Assembly: GCA_003507515.1 (NCBI GenBank)
Contig: DNVL01000080.1
Coordinates: forward strand, 2,014-11,760
Length of the DNA: 9,747 nt
Origin: Legionella sp.
Lineage (GTDB): Bacteria; Pseudomonadota; Gammaproteobacteria; Legionellales; Legionellaceae
Direction: 5' to 3'
Part shown: positions 1-6,957 of the stretch, in pieces
How the letters are laid out: each line of letters opens with the position of its first letter
How positions within the stretch are numbered: the stretch's first letter is position 1
The notes under the pieces: model-generated
Database searches by the model: none
The model's input: only the letters and a program-made list of their open reading frames with translations
Told to the model about the DNA's origin: nothing
Made by a program: the position numbers and the translations under genes

Positions 1-507
1 TTGTTTGTTACATTGCAACCTGATACGCAAAACATGACGGCCCTAGCGATTCGCGCAGCTCTTTCTCAGCGATTACCTCAATATATGATTCCAACAAACG
101 TTAACATTGTTGAACGTTTTCCTCTGACAGACACAGGGAAAATTGATACTAAGCAATTGCGGGTTAAACCAAATCAGCCACTTGTATTCTCGTTTAATTT
201 TACAAAAAACCCAGGACCTATTGATATTGTTTCAGAAATTTGGCGCGATGTGTTGGGCGTGGCTGACATTTCCTTCGATGATAATTTTTTTGATTTGGGT
301 GGTAGTTCTTTGTTGATGGCGCGTGTACATACTTTATTGTTAGAGCGTTTATCTACCACGATTCCTCTTTACCGTCTTTATGAATATCCAACACTTGATA
401 AATTAGCGCAATTTTTTAAAACGCAGTCTGAGGCATCTTATTTTAATGAAATTGACTCGCGTGTAAAAAATCGTCAAAAAAAAACCAGGGAAAATACGTA
501 TGAATGA
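1..507 (+). CDS. Non-ribosomal peptide synthetase, C-terminal end (A-domain tail + PCP), 5'-truncated
   Basis: This is the last 168 residues of an NRPS whose start lies outside the window. Residues 1-55 are the C-terminal subdomain of an adenylation domain. They contain LPQYMIP and the A10 motif TGKID, whose Lys47 is the residue that normally contacts the adenylate. Residues about 75-140 are a peptidyl carrier protein with the motif FFDLGGSSL, in which Ser103 is the expected phosphopantetheine attachment site. No condensation or thioesterase domain follows, so the chain must pass to the next protein. The C-terminus (residues 140-168) is highly charged and could act as a docking tail. The stop overlaps the start of the PKS gene by 8 nt, which suggests translational coupling. 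The specificity pocket is not in the window, so the amino acid loaded cannot be predicted. The TTG at position 1 is inside the gene and is not a start. Confidence 0.95.
   Translation: MFVTLQPDTQNMTALAIRAALSQRLPQYMIPTNVNIVERFPLTDTGKIDTKQLRVKPNQPLVFSFNFTKNPGPIDIVSEIWRDVLGVADISFDDNFFDLGGSSLLMARVHTLLLERLSTTIPLYRLYEYPTLDKLAQFFKTQSEASYFNEIDSRVKNRQKKTRENTYE
476..484 (+). other. A9 homopolymer at the NRPS/PKS junction
   Basis: Nine consecutive A lie in the NRPS coding region, 16 nt upstream of the PKS start codon. If one A is lost, or the ribosome skips one base, the NRPS frame continues through CCA GGG AAA ATA CGT into the PKS ATG without a stop. This would make a single NRPS-PKS polypeptide. A shift into the third frame stops at the TGA at 501. 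The tract itself is seen directly; any slippage is inference, and a sequencing indel is an alternative. Confidence 0.6.
487..490 (+). promoter_or_regulatory. Ribosome binding site of the PKS gene
   Basis: AGGG lies 9 nt before the ATG at 500, inside the NRPS coding region. It supports independent initiation of the PKS even though the two genes overlap. Confidence 0.55.
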
Positions 508-3500
508 TGATCGCATCGCAATAATCGGTATGGGATGTCGTTTCCCAGGTGCTAAAAATAGTGAAGAATATTGGGCTAATTTATGCGCAGGAACACATTC
601 GGTAACGACATTATCGGAGGAGACACTTCGAGAAGCCGGCGTGCCGGAGCACCTGCTTCAGGACTCCCGCTACGTGAAACAGGTTGGACTGATGGAGGGA
701 ACAGAGAATTTTGATGCGGCATTTTTTGGCTATTCACCGCTCGAAGCTAAAATGATCGATCCACAGCAACGTGTTTTTCTTGAAGTGGCATGGACTGCAT
801 TAGAGGATGCAGGCTATATCCCTCAACAGTTTAAATCTCCGGTTGGTGTGTTTGCAGGAAGCGCGCCAAATAAATATTTTCTTTACCATCTATTTGGTCG
901 AAATCCATCAGAGGTTGGAGGCTATGATTGGGAGATTGATGATTTTCCAGTAGGGGTTAATGCAGATGCGTTGTCTGCCCGCTTATCTTATAAACTCGGA
1001 TTAACTGGGCCCAGTGTTTCTGTGCAAACAGCTTGCTCAACGTCACTCGTTGCTGTTGCGCTAGCGTGTGATAGCTTGTTGAATTTTAATTGTGACCTTG
1101 CGCTAGCGGGAGGGGTTGCTATTTTACTACCGAGTCAATCTGGCTATCTTTACCAAGAAGGGGGCATGTTATCGAAATCGGGTACATGTCGATCGTTTGA
1201 TGCAACAGCTGATGGCTCAGTATTTGGAAGTGGTGCAGGGGTTGTTGTACTCAAACGGTTACAAGATGCGTTAGATGATAACGATCATATTCATGGTGTG
1301 ATTCGAGGGTGGGCTGTGCGCAATGACGGCGCAAATCGGGCGGGCTATACGGCACCCGGTGTAGAAGGTCAGGCGAATGTGGTTGTTGAGGCCCAAGTAG
1401 CTGCTGGTGTACGCCCTGAAGACATCAGTTACATTGAAACACACGGAAGTGCCACACCAGTAGGCGACCCCATTGAGATAGCTAGCTTGACCCGTGCATT
1501 CAGCCGTGCACCTACTGATTTGCGAGGTACGTGTTCTATAGGTTCTGTAAAAAGTAATGTAGGCCATTTGGATGCTGCAGCAGGAATAGCTGGTTTAATT
1601 AAAACAACGCTCGCTCTAAAAAATCGAATTTTGCCAAAAACATTGCATTTCGAAAAGGCGAATCCAGCCATTGATTTTGACAACTCGCCATTTATTGTTC
1701 AAAACGAGACGCTAAACCCTTGGATTTCAACGAAACCACTGATTGCCGGTGTGAGTTCATTTGGGCTTGGCGGGACAAATGCACACATTATATTAGAAGA
1801 GCCACCTGTGCGTACTGAGTCATCGGTAATGGACGTTGGTGAAATATCGATATTGCCATTGAGTACAATGACCCCCCATGCCTTGGATAAACTCACCACG
1901 CAGATTCTTGATGTAGTAAAGTCTTACCAAACGAACGTCCCTATTCAGGATGCAGCATATACCTTGGCGTTAGGACGTACAGCATTTCAACACCGGGCAG
2001 CACTCGTTGTTTCTGCTGATAAAACACAAATAAAGATCATTAAAAATAAAATAGCGAATAATAAACAAGGCGTTACCTTTCTTTTCCCTGGCGTAGGAGA
2101 TCAATTTCCTGGCTCGTTTCGAGCGCTCTATGAACAGGATGGTGTGTTTGGGAAAGAGATCCGTCGGGTTGCGCAAGAATTTAAAAAACACATTGATATT
2201 GACCTAATTGACTATTTGTATCCCACAAAAGCATCAAAAGACACGACTCCTCAACCAGTAGCAGATGAGGACGGGATCAATTTTCTTCGCATGTTAGGTC
2301 GGAATGACACACAAGCGGATGTCAACATGCAAGGCACCACAGTGGCTCAGCCCGCGTGCTTTGCAATAGAGTATGCTCTCGCTCGACAGTTGATAAGCTG
2401 GGGGATTATTCCTAAGGCGTTGCTTGGTCATAGCATTGGAGAATTTGTTGCCGCTTGTGTGTCTGGTGCTTTGTCATTTGATGACGCGGTCGCCTTGGTG
2501 GCGGTTAGAGCAACAGCAATAGAAAAACTTCCATCGGGCAGTATGTTGGCCATTCCCCTAAGCCAAGAAGAACTTACACCGTTGTTATTGGATGGAGTAT
2601 GGATTTCGGCTGTTAATGCGCAAAACTTAACTGTCGTATCGGGAACCCATGAAGCGATTGACGTATTTCAACGTCGATTGGCGGCTGATGGGCATGTTTG
2701 CCAAAAACTTCGTACAACGCATCCGTTTCATTCTGAATTGTTGCGACAAGCCGCAGATATACTGGTCGATCGGGCGCGAGATGTTACTATGCATGTGCCT
2801 AAAATACCTTATATTTCAAATGTAACCGGTACATGGATTACTGCCGAGCAATTAAATTCACCTGAGTACTGGGGGGAGCACCTGTGTAAACCGGTTCAAT
2901 TTGAAGCAGGAGTCAATACGATTTGTGGGATAGAGAATCTGGGGATCTGCATTGAAGTGGGGCCTGGGCAAACGCTAGAAAATTACACGCGTCAAATCGC
3001 AAGGAAACGACGTCCTGAATTGAATGTTTTCCGTACTGGAGCATCCTATTTTGAATCAAAATCAGCGGCACAAGCCATTTTAATGGAAACCATTGCGAAT
3101 GCATGGGTGCATGGGGTTCCCGTCAATTGGAAGGCATTCTACCAAGAAAAGAAGAGAAACCGCATCCCTATGCCAACGTATCCATTTGATTCGAAACGAT
3201 ACTGGATAGAGCGTGACATGCAGCCTACTTCGGTGTCTGTTAGCGCATTACATCACGTGGACTCCTCTGGGTTTCAAATGGACGCGTTTGTTCCGGTGGA
3301 TCTTAACTTATCTTCAGGTGAACCACGGCCTGAAATGGATACCCCGTATGTTGCGGCAACCAATGAGATCGAACATAAATTGGTTGAGCTTTGGAAGTCT
3401 TTGTTTGGTTATGCTGACATTGGCGTGCATGATGATTTTGTATCACTGGGTGGTCATTCGTTACTTGCTTTACAGTTTGCCAATAAGCTGTGGCGTGAAC

Positions 3501-4753
3501 ATCAAGTGGAGGTTGCTATCTCAGCACTCCTCGATCATTCAACCATCGCTAGTCTTGCCTTGCATTTGGAACCTGTTTTTATAACCCGTTTGATTTCTAC
3601 GAATGGTCAGGACATAGAATTGAAACCGACTTTAAGTGTAGATAATAAAGAGGTGACATCCGCTATTCTCGAGCAGTATATTACCGATCATTTTACTCGC
3701 TCATTAAACAGATCAGTGTTGTTGGATTCCGCGCTCACAGCAAATGATGTGTTGCATACGTTGCCCGAATTAATTCGGGCATTGCGTCGTGATTTTGATT
3801 TTAAGCTTTATCCCAATGAAGTGAGCGCTTATCGATCGGCACTTGAATTTGTTGCTTATCTTACAACGGAGTTATCTCAGTACAATCCTGCTGTGTGTGA
3901 TCAAAACGAGACGGATACTTTTATTGACCCAAGACCCATTGTCTTTATTTTATCGGCAGTACGATCTGGCTCTACATTGCTTAGAGTGATGTTAGCAGGA
4001 CACCCTCAATTGTTTTGTCCTCCAGAATTTCATTTACTTGCATATAGTTCCATGCAGGAGCGTGAAGCAAGTGATAGAGCGCCAGATAAAAATCAAGGGA
4101 TTGAAAGCGCACTGGTTGAAGCGTTCGGAATAGATCGTTCTGAGGCAGCAGAATATGTCCTGAAAATGACATTGGAAAATCGATCTCCCACGGAGTTCGT
4201 ATCACAGATTGCGGCAGCAGTTCCTGATCGTCTTCTCATCGATAAATCACCTGGTAATGCAAACAATATCCAAACCTTGCAACGCATTAAAACGGCGTTT
4301 CCTAATGCTAAATTTATTTGCTTATTCAGACATCCTTATTCTGTGATTGATTCTGTAGTAAAAAATCGGTTTGTGAAATTAATGGGAGGGGGAGCAACAA
4401 ATCCTTTTGATTTTGGCGAATTTATTTGGTCGCGATCCAATGGCAATATTCTTGATTTTGTAGAAACGCTGGATTCATCGGATGTTTTACAGATTAAATA
4501 TGAAAATCTAGTGACCCAACCTGCGGCCATTGCGCGCACATTATGTGATTTCCTCCAGGTTCCTTTCACAGACGCGATTCTGGCTCCTTATAGTGGTCGC
4601 CGAATGAGGGATGGTCTTGGTGATCCCAATTTTCTAGATCATGATGGCATTGATGCACGTCTTGCCAATGCATGGAAGACCGTCAAATTACCCCGTTCTT
4701 TGAATCGAAGTTGTCGCTTGATAGCACGCTCGTTAGATTATGAAATAGAATGA
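500..4753 (+). CDS. Type I polyketide synthase module KS-AT-ACP with C-terminal PAPS-dependent sulfotransferase
   Basis: The 1417-residue protein is a single extension module. Residues about 3-430 are a ketosynthase with Cys179 in TACSTS, His315 in ETHGSATP and His356 in SNVGH, so the catalytic triad is intact. Its sequence style resembles KS domains that accept chains from NRPS modules. Residues about 525-820 are an acyltransferase with Ser645 in GHSIGE and His744 in HPFH, a pattern closer to malonyl (HAFH) than to methylmalonyl (YASH) ATs. The post-AT linker ends with YPFDSKRYW at about 894-902. Residues 956-1030 are an ACP with Ser987 in LGGHSL. Residues about 1050-1130 look carrier-like but lack the serine. 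Residues about 1145-1417 are a sulfotransferase. KR, DH, ER and TE are all absent. ATG 500 puts the KS almost at the N-terminus with no docking helix. The protein presumably extends the chain delivered by the upstream NRPS and sulfates it. Confidence 0.95.
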   Translation: MNDDRIAIIGMGCRFPGAKNSEEYWANLCAGTHSVTTLSEETLREAGVPEHLLQDSRYVKQVGLMEGTENFDAAFFGYSPLEAKMIDPQQRVFLEVAWTALEDAGYIPQQFKSPVGVFAGSAPNKYFLYHLFGRNPSEVGGYDWEIDDFPVGVNADALSARLSYKLGLTGPSVSVQTACSTSLVAVALACDSLLNFNCDLALAGGVAILLPSQSGYLYQEGGMLSKSGTCRSFDATADGSVFGSGAGVVVLKRLQDALDDNDHIHGVIRGWAVRNDGANRAGYTAPGVEGQANVVVEAQVAAGVRPEDISYIETHGSATPVGDPIEIASLTRAFSRAPTDLRGTCSIGSVKSNVGHLDAAAGIAGLIKTTLALKNRILPKTLHFEKANPAIDFDNSPFIVQNETLNPWISTKPLIAGVSSFGLGGTNAHIILEEPPVRTESSVMDVGEISILPLSTMTPHALDKLTTQILDVVKSYQTNVPIQDAAYTLALGRTAFQHRAALVVSADKTQIKIIKNKIANNKQGVTFLFPGVGDQFPGSFRALYEQDGVFGKEIRRVAQEFKKHIDIDLIDYLYPTKASKDTTPQPVADEDGINFLRMLGRNDTQADVNMQGTTVAQPACFAIEYALARQLISWGIIPKALLGHSIGEFVAACVSGALSFDDAVALVAVRATAIEKLPSGSMLAIPLSQEELTPLLLDGVWISAVNAQNLTVVSGTHEAIDVFQRRLAADGHVCQKLRTTHPFHSELLRQAADILVDRARDVTMHVPKIPYISNVTGTWITAEQLNSPEYWGEHLCKPVQFEAGVNTICGIENLGICIEVGPGQTLENYTRQIARKRRPELNVFRTGASYFESKSAAQAILMETIANAWVHGVPVNWKAFYQEKKRNRIPMPTYPFDSKRYWIERDMQPTSVSVSALHHVDSSGFQMDAFVPVDLNLSSGEPRPEMDTPYVAATNEIEHKLVELWKSLFGYADIGVHDDFVSLGGHSLLALQFANKLWREHQVEVAISALLDHSTIASLALHLEPVFITRLISTNGQDIELKPTLSVDNKEVTSAILEQYITDHFTRSLNRSVLLDSALTANDVLHTLPELIRALRRDFDFKLYPNEVSAYRSALEFVAYLTTELSQYNPAVCDQNETDTFIDPRPIVFILSAVRSGSTLLRVMLAGHPQLFCPPEFHLLAYSSMQEREASDRAPDKNQGIESALVEAFGIDRSEAAEYVLKMTLENRSPTEFVSQIAAAVPDRLLIDKSPGNANNIQTLQRIKTAFPNAKFICLFRHPYSVIDSVVKNRFVKLMGGGATNPFDFGEFIWSRSNGNILDFVETLDSSDVLQIKYENLVTQPAAIARTLCDFLQVPFTDAILAPYSGRRMRDGLGDPNFLDHDGIDARLANAWKTVKLPRSLNRSCRLIARSLDYEIE
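3647..3889 (+). other. Carrier-like region lacking the phosphopantetheine serine (PKS residues ~1050-1130)
   Basis: This segment lies between the real ACP and the sulfotransferase. By eye, its LTANDVLHTLPELIRAL stretch and the following LYPNEVSAYRSALEFVAYL line up almost without gaps with the LGGHSLLALQFANKL and C-terminal helix of the functional ACP. Asp1083 falls where the ACP has Ser987. It could be a decayed carrier or a conserved helical extension of this sulfotransferase family. From memory, sulfotransferases of this type often carry a preceding LYPREVY-like segment. The alignment is a visual one only. Confidence 0.45.
3932..4750 (+). other. PAPS-dependent sulfotransferase domain of the PKS (residues ~1145-1417)
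   Basis: The 5'-phosphosulfate-binding loop is SAVRSGSTLLRVMLAGHP, starting at residue 1152. The 3'-phosphate-binding element is FRHPYSVIDS with Arg1277 and Ser1285, followed by a YENLV segment. The spacing and the CPPEFHLL and DKSP segments resemble the sulfotransferase domains of CurM and Ols olefin synthases and related cyanobacterial PKS-linked sulfotransferases, rather than aryl sulfotransferases. It would act on a hydroxyl of the acyl chain on the ACP. The domain runs to the C-terminus, and no thioesterase is fused behind it. Confidence 0.88.
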
Positions 4754-4767
4754 TTTTTTGCGCGAGG

Positions 4768-4781
4768 CGTCCCGCGGGACG
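4768..4781. repeat. Perfect 14-bp GC-rich palindrome between PKS and amidohydrolase genes
   Basis: CGTCCCGCGGGACG reads identically on both strands. One further G-U and one G-C pair extend it to 4766-4783. It sits in the 58-nt gap after the PKS stop and 30 nt upstream of the amidohydrolase start. No T-run follows it on either strand, so it does not look like an intrinsic terminator. It may be an mRNA hairpin that affects processing or stability, a protein-binding site, or a copy of a dispersed repeat. Confidence 0.7.
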
Positions 4782-4801
4782 TCGGGTTTCGATATATTGC
4801 T

Positions 4802-4805
4802 GGAG
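4802..4805 (+). promoter_or_regulatory. Ribosome binding site that fixes the amidohydrolase start
   Basis: GGAG lies 6 nt before the ATG at 4812. The upstream in-frame TTG at 4758 has no comparable site and would make the palindrome coding, so 4812 is preferred. Confidence 0.75.
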
Positions 4806-4811
4806 AATGGC

Positions 4812-6173
4812 ATGGCCACATTGATTAAAGATGGAATAGTAATAACAGTCGATTCTGATTTTAGTATCCTGTCGAAGGGATCCGTGCTAATAGAAAACGA
4901 CAGAATTGTTGATTTAGGTCTCACAGAAGAGGTGCTCGCCCGTAATTCACCTCCGTCATCAGTCATTGATGCCCGCGGTAAAATTATCGCACCTGGATTA
5001 ATTAGCGTCCATAATCACTTGGGTTATACGGTTTTTCGCGGGCGTGCAGAAGATGCAGGTCCTAAACCGACCCCTAGCTTGTTTTTACCCATGAAACAGA
5101 TTATTTCCAAAAAAGAGCGTGCAACGTTTGCAGCACTCGGTGCAACGGAGCTTCTCGCTGGAGGGGTGACGACCGTTTTGGAAATGGAAGAAGACGCTGA
5201 AGTGGTTGCGCCTTTTTTAGAAAAACTTGGATTAAGAGCCGGCCTTGCCATCATGACAAATGATATAGACGTCTCTAAATTGCTGAAAGGAGAGACTGTT
5301 TTTAGCGCCAGTTTACGTAACCAACAAGTGAATCAGTCCATTAAATTAATAGAAAATTGGCACAATCGGGCGGACAAGCGATTTACAGCCTTTATTGCCG
5401 CTAATATGGCATTAAGTTGCTCGCCAGAACTTTTGCGTGAATTACGAGGTGTTGCGGATCGCTTTTCAATCGGAGTGACTTATCACGTTGGATTAGGCGC
5501 GTACGAAGTTGATTTAATCAAACGATTGCATGGTTGCACGCCATTTGAATTTGCTAATAACATAGGATTTTTGGGACAAGACGCGATTCTTGCTCATTGT
5601 CACTACATGAACGATGCCGATATGACCTTGTTGGCGGCATCGGGTGCAACGGTAGCCCATTGCCCCGTTCTTAATTCGCTAAGGGGCGCCTGTGCGCCTG
5701 TTTCAGAGATGTTGAAGCGCTCGATACCGATTGCATTGGGACTCGATAATTATTTTGCTGATTATTACGACGTGATGCGTGCATGCATTGCTGTGGCGCG
5801 CGTCAAAGAACATGATGCCAATGTTTTGTCGGCGCGTGATGTGTTTCGTTTTGCAACGATTGATGCCGCAAGAGCATTAGGGATAGCTGATCAAACCGGC
5901 TCATTAGAAATTGGAAAAAAAGCAGATATCCAGTTAATTAACATACGAAAATTAGGCGTATGCCCTGTAACCGATCCAATCAGTTCACTGGTTTACCATG
6001 CGCACGCACACGATGTTGATACGGTTATTGTTGATGGAAAAATATTGGTTGTGGACGGGCGTGTCCTGTCAGTTAACGAAGATGATCTGATTGAAGAAGC
6101 GCAGCGATGCTCGGATGATCTATGGGCACGTTTTGCTGAAAGGTATCCGGTAAGCAAGACGATGGCGTCATAA
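4812..6173 (+). CDS. Metal-dependent amidohydrolase/deaminase of the TrzN/AtzA/SsnA (MtaD-like) type
   Basis: The predicted protein has 453 residues, a usual length for the family, starting MATLIKDGIVITVD. The metal ligands of subtype III amidohydrolases are all visible: His67 and His69 in SVHNHLG, His225 in TYHVGLG, His262 in ILAHCHY, and Asp312 in LGLDNYF. The VAHCPVLNS segment and the C-terminal LEIGKKADI segment are also typical. Members hydrolyse C-N, C-Cl or C-S bonds on heterocycles or deaminate purine-type rings; the substrate cannot be read from the sequence. The HxxETxxE-like signature of SAH/MTA deaminases is altered here to HVGLGAYEV, so it is probably not a housekeeping MtaD. No signal peptide is visible, so it should be cytosolic. 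Its place in the operon suggests a tailoring, ring-forming or deprotecting step on the NRPS/PKS product. Annotators using the longest reading would start it 18 codons earlier. Confidence 0.9.
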   Translation: MATLIKDGIVITVDSDFSILSKGSVLIENDRIVDLGLTEEVLARNSPPSSVIDARGKIIAPGLISVHNHLGYTVFRGRAEDAGPKPTPSLFLPMKQIISKKERATFAALGATELLAGGVTTVLEMEEDAEVVAPFLEKLGLRAGLAIMTNDIDVSKLLKGETVFSASLRNQQVNQSIKLIENWHNRADKRFTAFIAANMALSCSPELLRELRGVADRFSIGVTYHVGLGAYEVDLIKRLHGCTPFEFANNIGFLGQDAILAHCHYMNDADMTLLAASGATVAHCPVLNSLRGACAPVSEMLKRSIPIALGLDNYFADYYDVMRACIAVARVKEHDANVLSARDVFRFATIDAARALGIADQTGSLEIGKKADIQLINIRKLGVCPVTDPISSLVYHAHAHDVDTVIVDGKILVVDGRVLSVNEDDLIEEAQRCSDDLWARFAERYPVSKTMAS

Positions 6174-6233
6174 TCGCCGGGTCGCGGCTCGGATTTCCAC
6201 CTGTGATTCTGACAATATACGAGATTAGAGAAT

Positions 6234-6240
6234 AGAGAGG
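6234..6240 (+). promoter_or_regulatory. Ribosome binding site of the GST-like gene
   Basis: AGAGAGG lies 5 nt before the ATG at 6246 and supports that start. Confidence 0.65.
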
Positions 6241-6245
6241 ATAAA

Positions 6246-6926
6246 ATGGAAGATACATTCGATGGTTCTCGTGAGCACTTGCTCACTATTTGGGGCCGAA
6301 ACAGTTCGTTTAACGTTCAAAAAGTGATGTGGTTAGTTGATGAGCTAGGGCTCGAGCACGAGCACATTCCGGCAGGGGGACATTTTGGTGGTCTTGATAC
6401 GGCTGCGTTTCTTGCGATGAATCCTCACGGGCATGTACCGGTAATCTCTGATAAAGGGACCATTGTATGGGAGTCTCACGCTATATTACGCTATTTAGCT
6501 GCGCGTTATGGTCAATCTACGTTTTGGTCTGAACACGCGTCAATTCGTGCGCCATTCGACGGCTGGATGGATTGGTCACAAACTGCGTTACAACCAGACT
6601 TTTTGATGGGTGTGTTTTGGGGGTTTTACCGAACACCGGAGGCTTCTCGTAATTGGCCCATGATTAACGCAAGCATTGCGCGTTGCAATGAGCATTTTCA
6701 TGTGTTGGAGAACCAGTTAAAAGATAAAAAATTCCTGTGCGGAGATGGCATTAGCCTTGCCGATATTCCTATCGGCACCACACTGTATCGATATTTTGAG
6801 CTTGAGATTGAACGTCCTCATTTACCCCATGTTGAAGCGTGGTACCAGCGATTACAAGAACGACCAGCGTACCGCAAGCAGGTGATGATTCCATTTGCCG
6901 AGCTGAAAGGGCGTCTTGATTTTTGA
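6246..6926 (+). CDS. Glutathione S-transferase family protein
   Basis: The 226-residue cytosolic protein has the two-domain GST layout. Residues 12-90 form the thioredoxin-like domain. It contains the N-terminal GRNSSFNVQK segment, where Ser20 or Ser21 is the likely glutathione-activating residue, the cis-proline segment NPHGHVPV (Val64-Pro65), and the glutathione-contacting Glu76-Ser77 in WESHAI. Residues 95-220 form the helical domain with the N-capping motif SLADI (Ser170, Asp173). The motif style resembles bacterial theta/beta-like GSTs. Possible roles in the cluster are adding glutathione to an electrophilic intermediate, a thiol-dependent isomerisation or elimination, or self-protection. 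The sequence does not decide between these. The 72-nt gap upstream is the longest in the operon and shows no convincing promoter. Confidence 0.88.
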   Translation: MEDTFDGSREHLLTIWGRNSSFNVQKVMWLVDELGLEHEHIPAGGHFGGLDTAAFLAMNPHGHVPVISDKGTIVWESHAILRYLAARYGQSTFWSEHASIRAPFDGWMDWSQTALQPDFLMGVFWGFYRTPEASRNWPMINASIARCNEHFHVLENQLKDKKFLCGDGISLADIPIGTTLYRYFELEIERPHLPHVEAWYQRLQERPAYRKQVMIPFAELKGRLDF

Positions 6927-6948
6927 TTATTATTTTAAATACGTTGTT

Positions 6949-6952
6949 GGAG
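6949..6952 (+). promoter_or_regulatory. Ribosome binding site that selects a TTG start for the hydrolase
   Basis: GGAG lies 5 nt before the TTG at 6958. The earlier in-frame TTG at 6916 lies inside the GST gene and has a poorer context. The protein also aligns with its family from about the second start onward. Confidence 0.65.
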
Positions 6953-6957
6953 TTGTT

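Noticed and set aside
631..670. Short GC-rich patch (about 70% by count) inside the KS, possible recombination scar
   Set aside because: It is only about 40 bases, is in frame and encodes ordinary KS sequence. That is too short to separate from chance or codon choice.
1271..1683. Minus-strand open frames opposite the ketosynthase
   Set aside because: They lie fully within the conserved KS coding region, have no ribosome binding site worth noting and no motifs. They are chance antisense frames.
3213..3584. 123-codon open frame overlapping the ACP region on the same strand
   Set aside because: It is a shadow of the PKS in another frame. The PKS frame there carries the post-AT linker and the ACP motif, while this one has no recognisable motif and an unlikely composition rich in Trp, Cys and Leu.
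4758..4811. 18-codon N-terminal extension of the amidohydrolase from TTG 4758
   Set aside because: It would translate the palindrome and lacks a ribosome binding site. ATG 4812 has GGAG at ideal spacing and matches the usual family start.
6177..6192. GC-rich imperfect inverted repeat after the amidohydrolase stop (CCGGGT-CGCG-GCTCGG), possible terminator
   Set aside because: The stem needs two G-U pairs and is followed by ATTTCC rather than a T-run, so it is not a convincing terminator. It was not listed as a feature.
6200..6245. Possible sigma-70 promoter before the GST gene (CTGACA-like -35)
   Set aside because: The hexamer at the matching distance is a poor -10 and overlaps the ribosome binding site. 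The tight operon layout makes an internal promoter unnecessary.
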